From Desulfobacteraceae bacterium (GTDB taxonomy: Bacteria; Desulfobacterota; Desulfobacteria; Desulfobacterales; Desulfatirhabdiaceae), in NCBI GenBank assembly GCA_027325475.1, contig DAIEFO010000050.1, positions 1 to 10,623 of the forward strand: DNA of 10,623 bases. The letters run 5' to 3'. A program made the position numbers and the translations under genes. Under the pieces are notes generated by a model. It was not told where the DNA came from and ran no database searches. It saw only the letters and a list, made by a program, of their open reading frames with translations. Below are positions 1 to 6,916 of this stretch, piece after piece; positions within the stretch are counted from its first letter, which is position 1, and every line of letters begins with the position of its first letter.

Positions 1-1287
1 GATGGCTTCCGCCATTCCGGCCGGATCGGTATGATCCGCCACGGCATTCATGGCGCCCAGATACCGGAGGGGGTCAAAATTCAGATTTCTCCACTGGATA
101 AAGTGAACGGGATGACGTGCCAGAAAATCCGACAGCGCTTTCATTTCTTCCGGCGTGTCCGTAAAGCCCGGACAGTTCAGATAATTGATGGCCACGTGGA
201 TGCCGCGTTCGATGGCCAGATCAATACTGGCCAGCACATCCTCGAAGTGATACCCCCGAGGACGAAAATAGGCTTCATAACAAGACTTCCGGACGCTGTT
301 CATGCTGACGCGCATGCTGTCTATCCCCGCATCTATCAGTTGCATCAGCGCGTTCGTGAGGCTGGCGTTGGTGTTGACATTGATGGTGCCATCGCACGTC
401 TGCGAGCGTATCTGCCGAACCGCGGGCGCGATGACGGCTGCCGCAAGAAGCGGGTCGCCTTCGCAGCCCTGCCCGAAACTGACCACCGCAGATTTTACCC
501 TCTGGATGTGATACAGTGCGATTTCTGAGATTTCATCCGGCGCTGGGGTAAAAGATATTCTTTCCTGGCTGTGGTGGACATTGCCTTCGGTCTGAAGCGA
601 CAGACATCCCAGACACCGGGCGTTGCAGTTTTGGGATGAAGGCAGCGGCGCTTCGTATCTGCCCAGAAAAAAATTTTTGCCGGCAGGACAGCCATATGTC
701 AAAGCGCAGTGTTCCAGATGCGCCCTGAGTCTGTTGCCGGGAAGTTCCCTCCTGAGCCGTTTGACGCCTCGAACAACAGCCTCGGTTTTCATGAACCGCA
801 AATCCTGCCGGGGCTCATCGTCCACCAGAATCACGGCGGAATGAAAAGCACCGCTGCGCCATCCCACGGCTCCGTATGAAAAGAGCGGAAGCATGACGGC
901 GCTGTGTTTTTCCCGATATGCGCAGTTATGGGATATCACATAGCCCGGAGAATTAAACGCCGCCACCGGAAACAAGGGCGTTCCCGGTTCATGAGGGTTT
1001 TCGGGAACCGCTTCGATCCGCCTGGTAGTCAGATTGTACAGCATGGGAATACGGTCCGGGAGAAACATCAATTCGCTGCCGTAAGGCATTTCCAGAGTAT
1101 CGGCGGCCTTCAGCGGCGCCAGCAGCGGCCCCTCCATACCCACAGCCGCATACCCCTCCAGATCGAAAATATTACCGTGACTGTCTGCGGCCACGGCTGT
1201 CAAAAGCGACTGATCGGCGTAAGGCAACGTCCTGGGTGGCTTTCGTTTGTGCGCGGATCGCCTCTGTCTCGATTCGGAGTATGTCAC
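1..1287 (-). CDS. Radical SAM protein with ~220-residue N-terminal extension (partial, C-terminus beyond window)
   Basis: An open frame of 429 codons runs off the left edge with no stop. It contains the CX3CX2C radical-SAM motif CNARCLGC (C221, C225, C228), which binds the [4Fe-4S] cluster that cleaves S-adenosylmethionine. A GQGCEGDP segment (272-279) sits where the SAM-contacting GGE-type motif is expected, followed by a TIM-barrel-like stretch (NVNTNAS, MRVSMNS, INYLNCPG). The cluster motif lies unusually far from the N-terminus. The first ~190 residues match no domain I recognise, and two more Cys (C194, C200) lie just before the cluster. The start is a GTG at 1287, 6 nt after the helicase stop. 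A strong AGGAGG lies at 1301-1306, inside the end of the helicase gene, with a slightly long 13-nt spacing. It is probably the last known gene of the operon beginning at 3685. The substrate cannot be deduced, and any C-terminal SPASM-type domain is out of view. Confidence 0.85.
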   Translation of the reverse strand, partial: MTYSESRQRRSAHKRKPPRTLPYADQSLLTAVAADSHGNIFDLEGYAAVGMEGPLLAPLKAADTLEMPYGSELMFLPDRIPMLYNLTTRRIEAVPENPHEPGTPLFPVAAFNSPGYVISHNCAYREKHSAVMLPLFSYGAVGWRSGAFHSAVILVDDEPRQDLRFMKTEAVVRGVKRLRRELPGNRLRAHLEHCALTYGCPAGKNFFLGRYEAPLPSSQNCNARCLGCLSLQTEGNVHHSQERISFTPAPDEISEIALYHIQRVKSAVVSFGQGCEGDPLLAAAVIAPAVRQIRSQTCDGTINVNTNASLTNALMQLIDAGIDSMRVSMNSVRKSCYEAYFRPRGYHFEDVLASIDLAIERGIHVAINYLNCPGFTDTPEEMKALSDFLARHPVHFIQWRNLNFDPLRYLGAMNAVADHTDPAGMAEAI

Positions 1288-1293
1288 CGGGTT

Positions 1294-2676
1294 TTAGTAT
1301 CCTCCTGAATAAATGGCCTGCCGGGCATTGGCCGCAGCCTGAAGCACCCCCACCTGACCATCCACATAATCAAAAATCTGCGCCTGAGCCTTGCCGGGTG
1401 ATGGACGCAATACCCGTCCGATATATTGCAGCACTCTGCCGCTGAAACGCACCGGTGTCGTCAAAAAAAGTGTGGACAAGTTCGGACAATCGAAACCCTC
1501 CCCGATCAACTGCCCGGTGGCGATGAGTACCCGGATGTGGCCTTCAGACAACCGTTTCAGTATCTCGGCGCGTTCCCGGATATCTACATCACCGGTTAAA
1601 ACCTCGGCTGCGATTTTATAGCGATATGTCAGAATCGCTTTCAGCGTTTCACAATGATGTTTTCTGTCGGACAGAACCAGGCAGATTCCATCCGCTTTTT
1701 CCGCTTCCGCTGCAACATCTGCGGCGATCATATGATTGCGCCGGTCATCCGCCGTGAGTTCGGCCAGCATCTTGCTGTATGAGGTTGTCGGATCATGATG
1801 CGGCCTGAATTCCGTCTGCCGTACCGTGACTTTGGCATCCAGTATATCGCCGGTCGCCACCAGCGCTTTTTTGTCGATGGCATACTGAATATCGCCCAGA
1901 TGCCAGAATATCAGGTTGGACAGATTGTCACGACGCCATGGGGTTGCCGAAAGCCCCAGCATATATTGCGCGTCGAAAAAACTGACCGCTTCCGTAAAGG
2001 TGCGGCTGGGACAGCGGTGACATTCATCCACGATCAGAAACCCGACCTGCGGTGATATTTCCTCCGCACATTTATAAAGCGACTGCACCAGCGCCACCGT
2101 GATTTCAGCGCCAACCTTCTTTTTCCCGCCGCCAATCATGCCGATATCCGCCGCTTCGATGCCCAGAAACGTTTCAAGCCGCTGGATCCATTGAGCAGCC
2201 AGTTCCCGCGTATGAACGATGACCAGAGCGGGCTGACGGCGTATGGCGATCATGGCAATGGCCATGATGGTTTTGCCGGATCCGGTAGGCGCCGCCAGCG
2301 TCCCGAAATGCTTTTCTTGCAGTGCATTGACCGCAGCGTCTTGAAAAGATTTTAATGCGCCGCTGAACGTGAAATTGACAGGTGACAGGGCTCTCCGGCG
2401 ATCTTTGATGACATATGCAATATCGCACTGCCGGCAGCTTCGAATCAGACGGCCCATGTATCCCCGGGGTATCCGAAGACCGCCGGAATCCGTCCGGCTG
2501 TAAAAGCAGAGCGTCTTGGGGGTCTGCTGATTCCATCGGCCCATCCGGTTGTTTTCGATCCATTTGGGATTCGGAATTTCAAGCGTTGATGTCAACAACT
2601 TGTCCAGCACCGGTGGAACAAAAGTCATCTGAATATCTCTGCCGAGAACGATATGTACCGGTGTTATGGACGGCAT
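1294..2676 (-). CDS. XPB/SSL2-type superfamily 2 DEAD/DEAH-box helicase
   Basis: 460 residues with a full set of SF2 helicase motifs: Walker A APTGSGKT (129-136), HTREL (155-159, motif Ia), Walker B/motif II DECH (217-220), motif III SAT (243-245), a second RecA domain with VLTGDVD (359-365) and IATGQLIGEGFD (385-396), and motif VI QYIGRVLRP (417-425). This predicts an ATP-driven nucleic-acid translocase or helicase of the XPB-like branch. A ~110-residue N-terminal region precedes the core and contains a CRQC pair (81-84) that could help bind a metal. There is no nuclease or protease fusion and no signal peptide. The ATG overlaps the end of the upstream cysteine-cluster gene by 13 nt and has no clear Shine-Dalgarno, so translation is probably coupled. 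A radical-SAM gene follows after 6 nt. The DNA or RNA substrate is unknown. Confidence 0.9.
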   Translation of the reverse strand: MPSITPVHIVLGRDIQMTFVPPVLDKLLTSTLEIPNPKWIENNRMGRWNQQTPKTLCFYSRTDSGGLRIPRGYMGRLIRSCRQCDIAYVIKDRRRALSPVNFTFSGALKSFQDAAVNALQEKHFGTLAAPTGSGKTIMAIAMIAIRRQPALVIVHTRELAAQWIQRLETFLGIEAADIGMIGGGKKKVGAEITVALVQSLYKCAEEISPQVGFLIVDECHRCPSRTFTEAVSFFDAQYMLGLSATPWRRDNLSNLIFWHLGDIQYAIDKKALVATGDILDAKVTVRQTEFRPHHDPTTSYSKMLAELTADDRRNHMIAADVAAEAEKADGICLVLSDRKHHCETLKAILTYRYKIAAEVLTGDVDIRERAEILKRLSEGHIRVLIATGQLIGEGFDCPNLSTLFLTTPVRFSGRVLQYIGRVLRPSPGKAQAQIFDYVDGQVGVLQAAANARQAIYSGGY

Positions 2677-3344
2677 GGCGCAGTGATGGAAAGCAGACCG
2701 GCCTGTTTCTTGACGCGCAAAAGCCCCGGACTGTTGTGAAAGTACATCAGGGAAGAGCTGCAGCCTGACACCATAAAAGTTTCCTCGATCGCATCAAACA
2801 GGACGGGATGGTCCGGCCATGTAAAATCCTGTTTAAGTGCTTTGAGGGATTCCCATTGCACTGTAATTTCAGGGTTTCTGGAAAACACGCTGGCGGCAGC
2901 GGCGTCACACAGGAACATTTCACAGCCAATCGGTTTTATCCGCCACAGACACCCATTGGCCCCCAGATACACACATTTACTGCCGGTGTTGGGAACGCGC
3001 AGGACGGACAGAATGGCATCGAGGTCATCCGGCGATGAAAACAAGGCGTTGATCACGACATCCGCAAAGAACGTAATGATGCCTTCCTTCTGGCAGCATG
3101 CGCTGAGCCGGTTCCGATAGCATTTCTGTGTGCATGTTTCCGAAAAAAAAGTGCGCAGAAAGATATCGACGTCGTTCCTGAAAGCCCGGTATTCGACACA
3201 CCGGGTTCTCAGCGCTTCAACGGCATCGGTGGAGAACGCTTGCAGATGTTCTGTTACCATCGAAACAGCGTCATACTGCTCCTGCTGATAGGAACTGATG
3301 GCGTTCAGTGGCTGCATTCTCCGTCTGGCCCATGACCGGAACAT
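2664..3344 (-). CDS. YkgJ-like cysteine-cluster (putative Zn/Fe-chelating) protein
   Basis: 226-residue protein with two groups of four cysteines. The first is C71-x3-C75-x7-C83-C84. The second is C124-x7-C132-x8-C141-x4-C146, in a KCVYLG...GCLW..KPIGC..FLC pattern. The second group closely resembles the YkgJ/UPF0153 'zinc- or iron-chelating' family (CxFL..GxCxIY..RPxxCR.FxC). The first has wider spacing than the usual CxxCxxCC. A metal- or Fe-S-binding role is inferred; no enzyme activity is known for the family. The ATG at 3344 is preferred: a weak GGA lies 6-7 nt upstream, whereas the alternative ATG at 3317 has a GGAG too close to use. With the 3344 start it overlaps the NifX-like gene by 40 nt, and its TAA lies 13 nt inside the helicase gene. 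The N-terminal ~60 residues and the C-terminal ~75 are unassigned. Confidence 0.78.
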   Translation of the reverse strand: MFRSWARRRMQPLNAISSYQQEQYDAVSMVTEHLQAFSTDAVEALRTRCVEYRAFRNDVDIFLRTFFSETCTQKCYRNRLSACCQKEGIITFFADVVINALFSSPDDLDAILSVLRVPNTGSKCVYLGANGCLWRIKPIGCEMFLCDAAAASVFSRNPEITVQWESLKALKQDFTWPDHPVLFDAIEETFMVSGCSSSLMYFHNSPGLLRVKKQAGLLSITAPCRP

Positions 3345-3685
3345 GTGAAATCCATACTGAATTCAATGAGCCTGTTGGTCTTAATCCGTTCGAGATTTTC
3401 AGACACCGTTCCTTCGGAGGCTCTGTACACCTTGATGCCGGCGTCCAAAAGTTTCTGAAGCGCTCCCTTGCCGATGCCGCCCACCACAATGGCGTCCGCC
3501 GGTGTTCCATTCAGAGCCTTCAGCGGCTGGCACTGTCCGTGAACATGATCCCGGTCCGGGTTGACAACGGTTTCAAAGGTACTGGTTTCGGTATCTGCAA
3601 CAATAAAAAACACCGCAGAACCAAAATGGTTGTAAACGGTGCTTTCCAGGCCGAAATTCTGTTGAGTTGGAAATGCGACTTTCAT
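3305..3685 (-). CDS. NifX/NifB-type dinitrogenase iron-molybdenum cofactor domain protein (MTH1175-like)
   Basis: 126 residues spanning a single FeMo-cofactor-binding-type domain: MKVAFPTQ at the N-terminus, NHFGSAVFFIV (19-29), DAIVVGGIGKGALQKLL (64-80) and AGIKVYRASEGTV (82-94) are characteristic of this family (Pfam Nitro_FeMo-Co). The tail ends in a Cys/His-rich segment, CSGHGPDGECSH (115-126), which may ligate metal. Stand-alone members are common in anaerobes that do not fix nitrogen and bind Fe-S or Mo/Fe clusters. No nif genes are nearby, so a nitrogenase role is not supported. The ATG at 3685 is supported by AAGGA (3692-3696 on the minus strand) six nt upstream. It is the first gene of the leftward four-gene cluster, so its promoter should lie in 3686-3800. 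Confidence 0.88.
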   Translation of the reverse strand: MKVAFPTQQNFGLESTVYNHFGSAVFFIVADTETSTFETVVNPDRDHVHGQCQPLKALNGTPADAIVVGGIGKGALQKLLDAGIKVYRASEGTVSENLERIKTNRLIEFSMDFTCSGHGPDGECSH

Positions 3686-3803
3686 GATGTATCCTTAATT
3701 GCAAATATATGGAAGAATGCCACGGTAGAGCGATCTCCGCCCGAACCTGTTCTGGGGCTATTCATAGCAGTATTGTGAAAATGTATCAACAATTCTCGTT
3801 TAG

Positions 3804-3819
3804 GGGTGTCCGGACACCC
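3804..3819. repeat. Perfect 16-bp palindrome GGGTGTCC/GGACACCC
   Basis: GGGTGTCC at 3804-3811 is followed directly by its exact reverse complement GGACACCC at 3812-3819. It is the most symmetric and GC-rich element in an otherwise AT-rich spacer between divergent genes. It lies about 120 bp upstream of the NifX-like gene and about 225 bp upstream of the lipoprotein gene. It could be an operator, a copy of a dispersed palindromic repeat, or a mobile-element remnant. The sequence alone does not decide between these. Confidence 0.7.
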
Positions 3820-4030
3820 ATTCAACGCCCGGCTAAGCAACTGTCAAAATGCTGTGATATGACTGCTCGGAATATATTACAAGACCATCGTTTTGAGTGC
3901 TCTTTCCCCAAAACGTCTATTTTGCGAAAAATGGAAAAATATGCTAAGGAAGCCCTTTAAATCTGTTCAGGTTTGATCGCAGCGGTGCCATTGCCGATGG
4001 GCAGGGAATAACCGGATACCCGATATAAAA

Positions 4031-4035
4031 AGGAG
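4031..4035 (+). promoter_or_regulatory. Shine-Dalgarno of the lipoprotein gene
   Basis: AGGAG lies nine nt before the ATG at 4045 and fixes that start. The following residues form a proper signal peptide. Confidence 0.75.
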
Positions 4036-4044
4036 AATCATTTC

Positions 4045-4554
4045 ATGCAAATCAACAGACATATCCATGCATTCTGGACAACAGCCATCTGTATTATCGC
4101 CGCGCTCGTGCTGAATGCATGCGGCGGAAGACTCTTCACTTACAAGGGCGATACGGTTACCCGGAAAAACATGAAAGCGACGCTCCAGGATGGAGAGCAC
4201 AAAGGGGAATGGAAAACCGATGAACTGGCGGTATTTTATCATTACGAAAAAACCTCAGATACGCTGAAAATGTCAGGAAACGTGAAACTGCTTGCCGGAG
4301 CGACGGCATTCAATATCGTCAAACAGCTTTCGGTGTATTTACTGTTTCTAGACGCCAATGGCAGGGTGCTGGATGATCCACAGGTATTTTCATCCGGAAA
4401 TTTTCAGGATTACAGCATGCTTTCCAGAACATTCAACAAATCGCTCACCATACCCCAGGGAACGCAGTCGATTTCGTTCGCTTACACAGGGGAACTTTTC
4501 AATTCCGGAACAGGCGGGCAGACCAGCTACAGCATCTGGAATTCACCCAAATGA
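4045..4554 (+). CDS. Small predicted lipoprotein of unknown function
   Basis: 169 residues. The N-terminus has a basic start (NRHIH), a hydrophobic stretch (AICIIAALVL, 14-23) and a lipobox LNAC (23-26) followed by GG, so signal peptidase II cleavage before C26 and lipidation are expected. Gly at +2 argues against the inner-membrane-retaining Asp signal, so outer-membrane sorting is possible. The mature part is ~144 residues with no Cys after the lipidated one. It appears beta-rich, with alternating patterns such as LAVFYHYEK, GNVKLLAG, YLLFLDANGRVLDD and TQSISFAYTGEL, suggesting a small beta-sandwich. I do not recognise a family. It is preceded by a good ribosome-binding site and appears monocistronic. 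Its last 12 nt overlap the end of the convergent KptA-like gene. Confidence 0.85.
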   Translation: MQINRHIHAFWTTAICIIAALVLNACGGRLFTYKGDTVTRKNMKATLQDGEHKGEWKTDELAVFYHYEKTSDTLKMSGNVKLLAGATAFNIVKQLSVYLLFLDANGRVLDDPQVFSSGNFQDYSMLSRTFNKSLTIPQGTQSISFAYTGELFNSGTGGQTSYSIWNSPK

Positions 4555-5280
4555 TTCTTTTTTCCCCCGGCCATGTTTACGCTCCTTTTTCCAGAGAATT
4601 TCTTTTTTCCGCCCCTTGCCTTTTGAAGTCGGCCGGGTTCCTTTTTCGATATCCAGAATGAAACTGCCAGGTGTTGCAGATTTCAGAGGCTGCGGCGGCG
4701 CGGCCTCACGAACTGTATCCTTTTCCGGAAACAGCGCCGGCCCGGTAAAACATCCTGCCGGAATATACTTGGCAGTAAAGATATGGATTCCGGCGTAATA
4801 AAAAATGACGCCCTGTTCCATGGATTTCTGACAGTGAACCGTCAGAAGAACCGGTTTAGGATCGCTTCGTTTTCCGATTCGAAGCGCCATATCCTTATCT
4901 GAAGACAAAACAACCCAGGGATCGGCGGCAGGCGCCATACCCTTTTCGAGAACGTGTGCATAGGCTTTCCGGCGCACGCATCCATACAGCAGCTTTGGAA
5001 GATCCGCTGCCACTGTTCGTTCGGGAAGCTGGCTTCGATCTGTGGCGCGGATGCGATTGCCGCTGACTTCAAGAGGAACATCTGGCATTGTCATCAGAAC
5101 TTCATGAATATGAGACTCCCGGACAAAACGCCAATCTTGTTCCTCACACACTGCTTTCAGGAGCCTATCCATAGAAACAAATCCTTCAGAGTCCGGAACT
5201 AGACCCAATTCATCCGGCCTTCTTCCAAGCGCATATGTTAAAAATTTTACAAGCTGACCAGAAACCCTGTGGTGCTTCAT
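4543..5280 (-). CDS. KptA/Tpt1-fold RNA 2'-phosphotransferase homologue with a degenerate active site
   Basis: 245 residues. Residues 6-175 follow the KptA/Tpt1 family layout: the N-terminal winged-helix-like part (VKFLTYALGRRPDELGL, EGFVSMDRLL), the RIRA segment (76-79), LLYGCVRRKAYAHVLEKGM where the family has LxHGT..., VVLSSDKDMALRIGKR (123-138), PVLLTV, GVIFYYAGIHIFTAKYIP. Family enzymes remove the splice-junction 2'-phosphate from RNA using NAD+ through an Arg-His-Arg-Arg tetrad. Compared from memory with yeast Tpt1 (R23, H24, R71, R138), these positions read G19, R20, D67 and D120 here. The HGT motif is G100-C101-V102, and HVHLS is WVVLS. So the fold seems kept but the known chemistry lost or changed. 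A ~65-residue Lys/Arg-rich tail (especially 220-242) suggests nucleic-acid binding. The ATG at 5280 has no strong Shine-Dalgarno. It is convergent with the lipoprotein gene and divergent from pepA. Confidence 0.8.
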   Translation of the reverse strand: MKHHRVSGQLVKFLTYALGRRPDELGLVPDSEGFVSMDRLLKAVCEEQDWRFVRESHIHEVLMTMPDVPLEVSGNRIRATDRSQLPERTVAADLPKLLYGCVRRKAYAHVLEKGMAPAADPWVVLSSDKDMALRIGKRSDPKPVLLTVHCQKSMEQGVIFYYAGIHIFTAKYIPAGCFTGPALFPEKDTVREAAPPQPLKSATPGSFILDIEKGTRPTSKGKGRKKEILWKKERKHGRGKKESFG

Positions 5281-5303
5281 AGCTCACGGATATCTCTAAA
5301 AAC

Positions 5304-5317
5304 ATGATTCATATCAA
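5304..5317. promoter_or_regulatory. FNR/CRP-family-like site between divergent genes
   Basis: ATGAT-TCAT-ATCAA matches the FNR half-site pattern TTGAT-N4-ATCAA at 9 of 10 defined positions. It overlaps a second small dyad, TCATAT-CA-ATATGA (5309-5322). Its centre is about 30 bp from the start of the KptA-like gene and about 61 bp from the pepA start. It is a single site with no confirmed promoter beside it, so it could be chance. Confidence 0.35.
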
Positions 5318-5355
5318 TATGACAAACCATTATCGATGTATCCCGGTATATCAAA

Positions 5356-5361
5356 AAGGAG
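5356..5361 (+). promoter_or_regulatory. Shine-Dalgarno deciding the pepA start
   Basis: AAGGAG ends 10 nt before the ATG at 5372. The upstream in-frame ATG at 5336 has no such sequence and would add 12 residues that do not look like family sequence, so 5372 is chosen. Confidence 0.7.
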
Positions 5362-5371
5362 CCAACTGCCC

Positions 5372-6868
5372 ATGATCGTGACTATATCATCGGATGATCT
5401 GCAAAGTAAACCCTGCGACATCCTGGTCATCCCTGTTTGTGAGGATGCGGATATCTATCCCACGGACTTTATTCCGAAACTGATGCAACAGGCCAGAGCC
5501 CTCAGGGAGTTCAACGGCGCGGACGGTGACAGAGTTGTCTTTTACGCGCCGTCCGGAATTCAGGCAGCCCAGATCATGTTTGTCGGACTAGGCCCCAAAG
5601 ACAGACTGGATGCCGAGTCTTTCCGGAAAGCCTGCGGCACGGCCGTTAAAAAATGTATTCAGAAAGAAATATCGACAGCGTGTTTTGTGGTTCCTGATGC
5701 GAGCGATCTGCCCACTGGATATGATGAACGGCTGAAAGCCATGATCGAAGGCGCATACCTGGGAAATTATCAGTATGACCTGTTCAAAAAGCCCAAACAT
5801 TCGTCCCTTGAAACCCTGACATTTTCAGCGCCGGCTGCCATGTCATCCCGGGCAGACGATCTGACACGGAAGGTCGCAGCCGTTTGCGACGGCGTTATTC
5901 TGGCTCGCCAGTGGGTAACCACCCCGCCCAATCTGAAACGGCCCGAACAATTCGCCGAAATGATAACCTCTTTGGCGCAAGCGCAGCACCTTCATATCGA
6001 AACGCTGGATCATACGGCACTCAGAGAAAAAGGGTTCGGAGCACTTCTCGCGGTGGCCGCAGGCAGCGATGCCAGCGCCCGCATGGTCATACTGGAACAT
6101 CGGCCGCCCCGCTTTCAGAAAACCATCGCCCTGACAGGCAAAGGCGTTACTTTCGATTCCGGCGGCATCAACCTGAAGCAGCCCATCTCTCTCGAAGACA
6201 TGAAAATGGACATGGCCGGCGCTGCGGCGGTGGCCGCGACGCTGATCACCGCCGCCCGGCTGAACCTGCCCGTCCGGTTGATCGGAGCGCTTCCGATTGT
6301 GGAAAACATGCCGTCAGGCTCTGCAATCCGGCCTGGAGATGTCGTGAAAAGTTTCTCCGGAAAAACCATCGAAATCGGCAACACCGACGCCGAAGGCAGG
6401 CTGATTCTGGCGGATGCTCTGTCCTACATCATTCAGACCCGCACCCCTGATGTGGTGATGGATCTGGCGACATTGACCGGTGCCTGTGTGATCGGACTCG
6501 GAGAAAAAATCGCCGGTGTATTTTCATACGATAACGCCCTGGCGGAATCGCTGGTAACATCCGGACGCAACACATTCGAACGCTGCTGGCAAATGCCGCT
6601 CCCGGAAGATTACAAGGAGTATTTAAAAAGCGAAATTGCGGATATCTGCAACAAGAGTCATTCCAAGTGGGGAGGCGCCATTACCGCAGCGCTGTTTCTG
6701 TCTGAATTCACGCAAAACACCCGATGGGCGCACATCGATATCGCAGGGCCTGCGTTTATTAAAAAAGACACACCGTATTGCATTGCAGGCGGAACCGGTT
6801 TCGGCGTGCGCCTGCTGTGTGACTGGCTTGAAAAAGAAGCGGAAGCGGGAAGTCAGGGCTGTTCATGA
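5372..6868 (+). CDS. pepA: Leucyl aminopeptidase (M17 family, cytosol aminopeptidase)
   Basis: 498 residues, the normal length for the family. The C-terminal catalytic domain has all hallmarks: GKGVTFDSGGINLK (256-269), MKMDMAGAAAV (277-287) and the family signature NTDAEGRLILADAL (337-350). By family knowledge K257, D262, D280, D339 and E341 are the two-metal ligands, and K269 and R343 the catalytic residues; all are present. The N-terminal ~165 residues form the less conserved macro-like domain. The enzyme removes N-terminal amino acids, preferring Leu, in the cytoplasm, usually as a hexamer; some relatives also bind DNA, which cannot be judged here. The start at 5372 follows a good Shine-Dalgarno. 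It appears monocistronic, divergent from the KptA-like gene and convergent with nrdG 48 bp downstream. Confidence 0.97.
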   Translation: MIVTISSDDLQSKPCDILVIPVCEDADIYPTDFIPKLMQQARALREFNGADGDRVVFYAPSGIQAAQIMFVGLGPKDRLDAESFRKACGTAVKKCIQKEISTACFVVPDASDLPTGYDERLKAMIEGAYLGNYQYDLFKKPKHSSLETLTFSAPAAMSSRADDLTRKVAAVCDGVILARQWVTTPPNLKRPEQFAEMITSLAQAQHLHIETLDHTALREKGFGALLAVAAGSDASARMVILEHRPPRFQKTIALTGKGVTFDSGGINLKQPISLEDMKMDMAGAAAVAATLITAARLNLPVRLIGALPIVENMPSGSAIRPGDVVKSFSGKTIEIGNTDAEGRLILADALSYIIQTRTPDVVMDLATLTGACVIGLGEKIAGVFSYDNALAESLVTSGRNTFERCWQMPLPEDYKEYLKSEIADICNKSHSKWGGAITAALFLSEFTQNTRWAHIDIAGPAFIKKDTPYCIAGGTGFGVRLLCDWLEKEAEAGSQGCS

Positions 6869-6872
6869 CAAC

Positions 6873-6895
6873 TCCGCAAGCGTTCTCTTCGCGGA
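6873..6895. terminator. Possible weak bidirectional terminator hairpin between pepA and nrdG
   Basis: TCCGC (6873-6877) pairs with GCGGA (6891-6895), with an inner AAG/CTT pairing and a bulged C. It sits in the 48-bp gap between the convergent pepA and nrdG genes. There is no U-tract on either side, so intrinsic termination would be weak. It is called mainly on position. Confidence 0.3.
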
Positions 6896-6916
6896 TATCA
6901 GAAAACTGGACGTCTG

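Larger units (their letters stand above)
3686..4044. other. Divergent intergenic region, no credible gene
   Basis: 359 bp separate the leftward NifX operon from the rightward lipoprotein gene. Seen here: Shine-Dalgarno sequences at both ends (AAGGA on the minus strand at 3692-3696; AGGAG at 4031-4035), a perfect 16-bp palindrome at 3804-3819, a weak inverted repeat CGTTTTG/CAAAACG (3889-3895 and 3909-3915, 13-nt loop) and AT-rich tracts. I found no promoter with both good -35 and -10 elements. An 83-codon frame at 3709-3960 has no ribosome-binding site and no recognisable features, so it is not called. Confidence 0.6.

Noticed and set aside
31..528. A 165-codon plus-strand frame
   Set aside because: It is antisense to the radical-SAM gene, whose minus-strand frame is open to the window edge and carries the CX3CX2C motif.
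1294..2676. The helicase as part of a known phage-defence system
   Set aside because: No nuclease, methyltransferase, reverse transcriptase, TIR or Argonaute partner is present, and the neighbours are metal or radical-SAM proteins.
3305..3685. A nitrogen-fixation role for the NifX-like gene
   Set aside because: No nif genes are nearby, and stand-alone proteins with this domain are common in organisms that do not fix nitrogen.
3709..3960. An 83-codon plus-strand frame in the divergent spacer
   Set aside because: No ribosome-binding site, no domain features, and it spans the palindrome and the likely promoter of the NifX operon.
5884..6450. A 188-codon plus-strand frame inside pepA
   Set aside because: Arg/His-rich shadow in another frame of the pepA catalytic domain.
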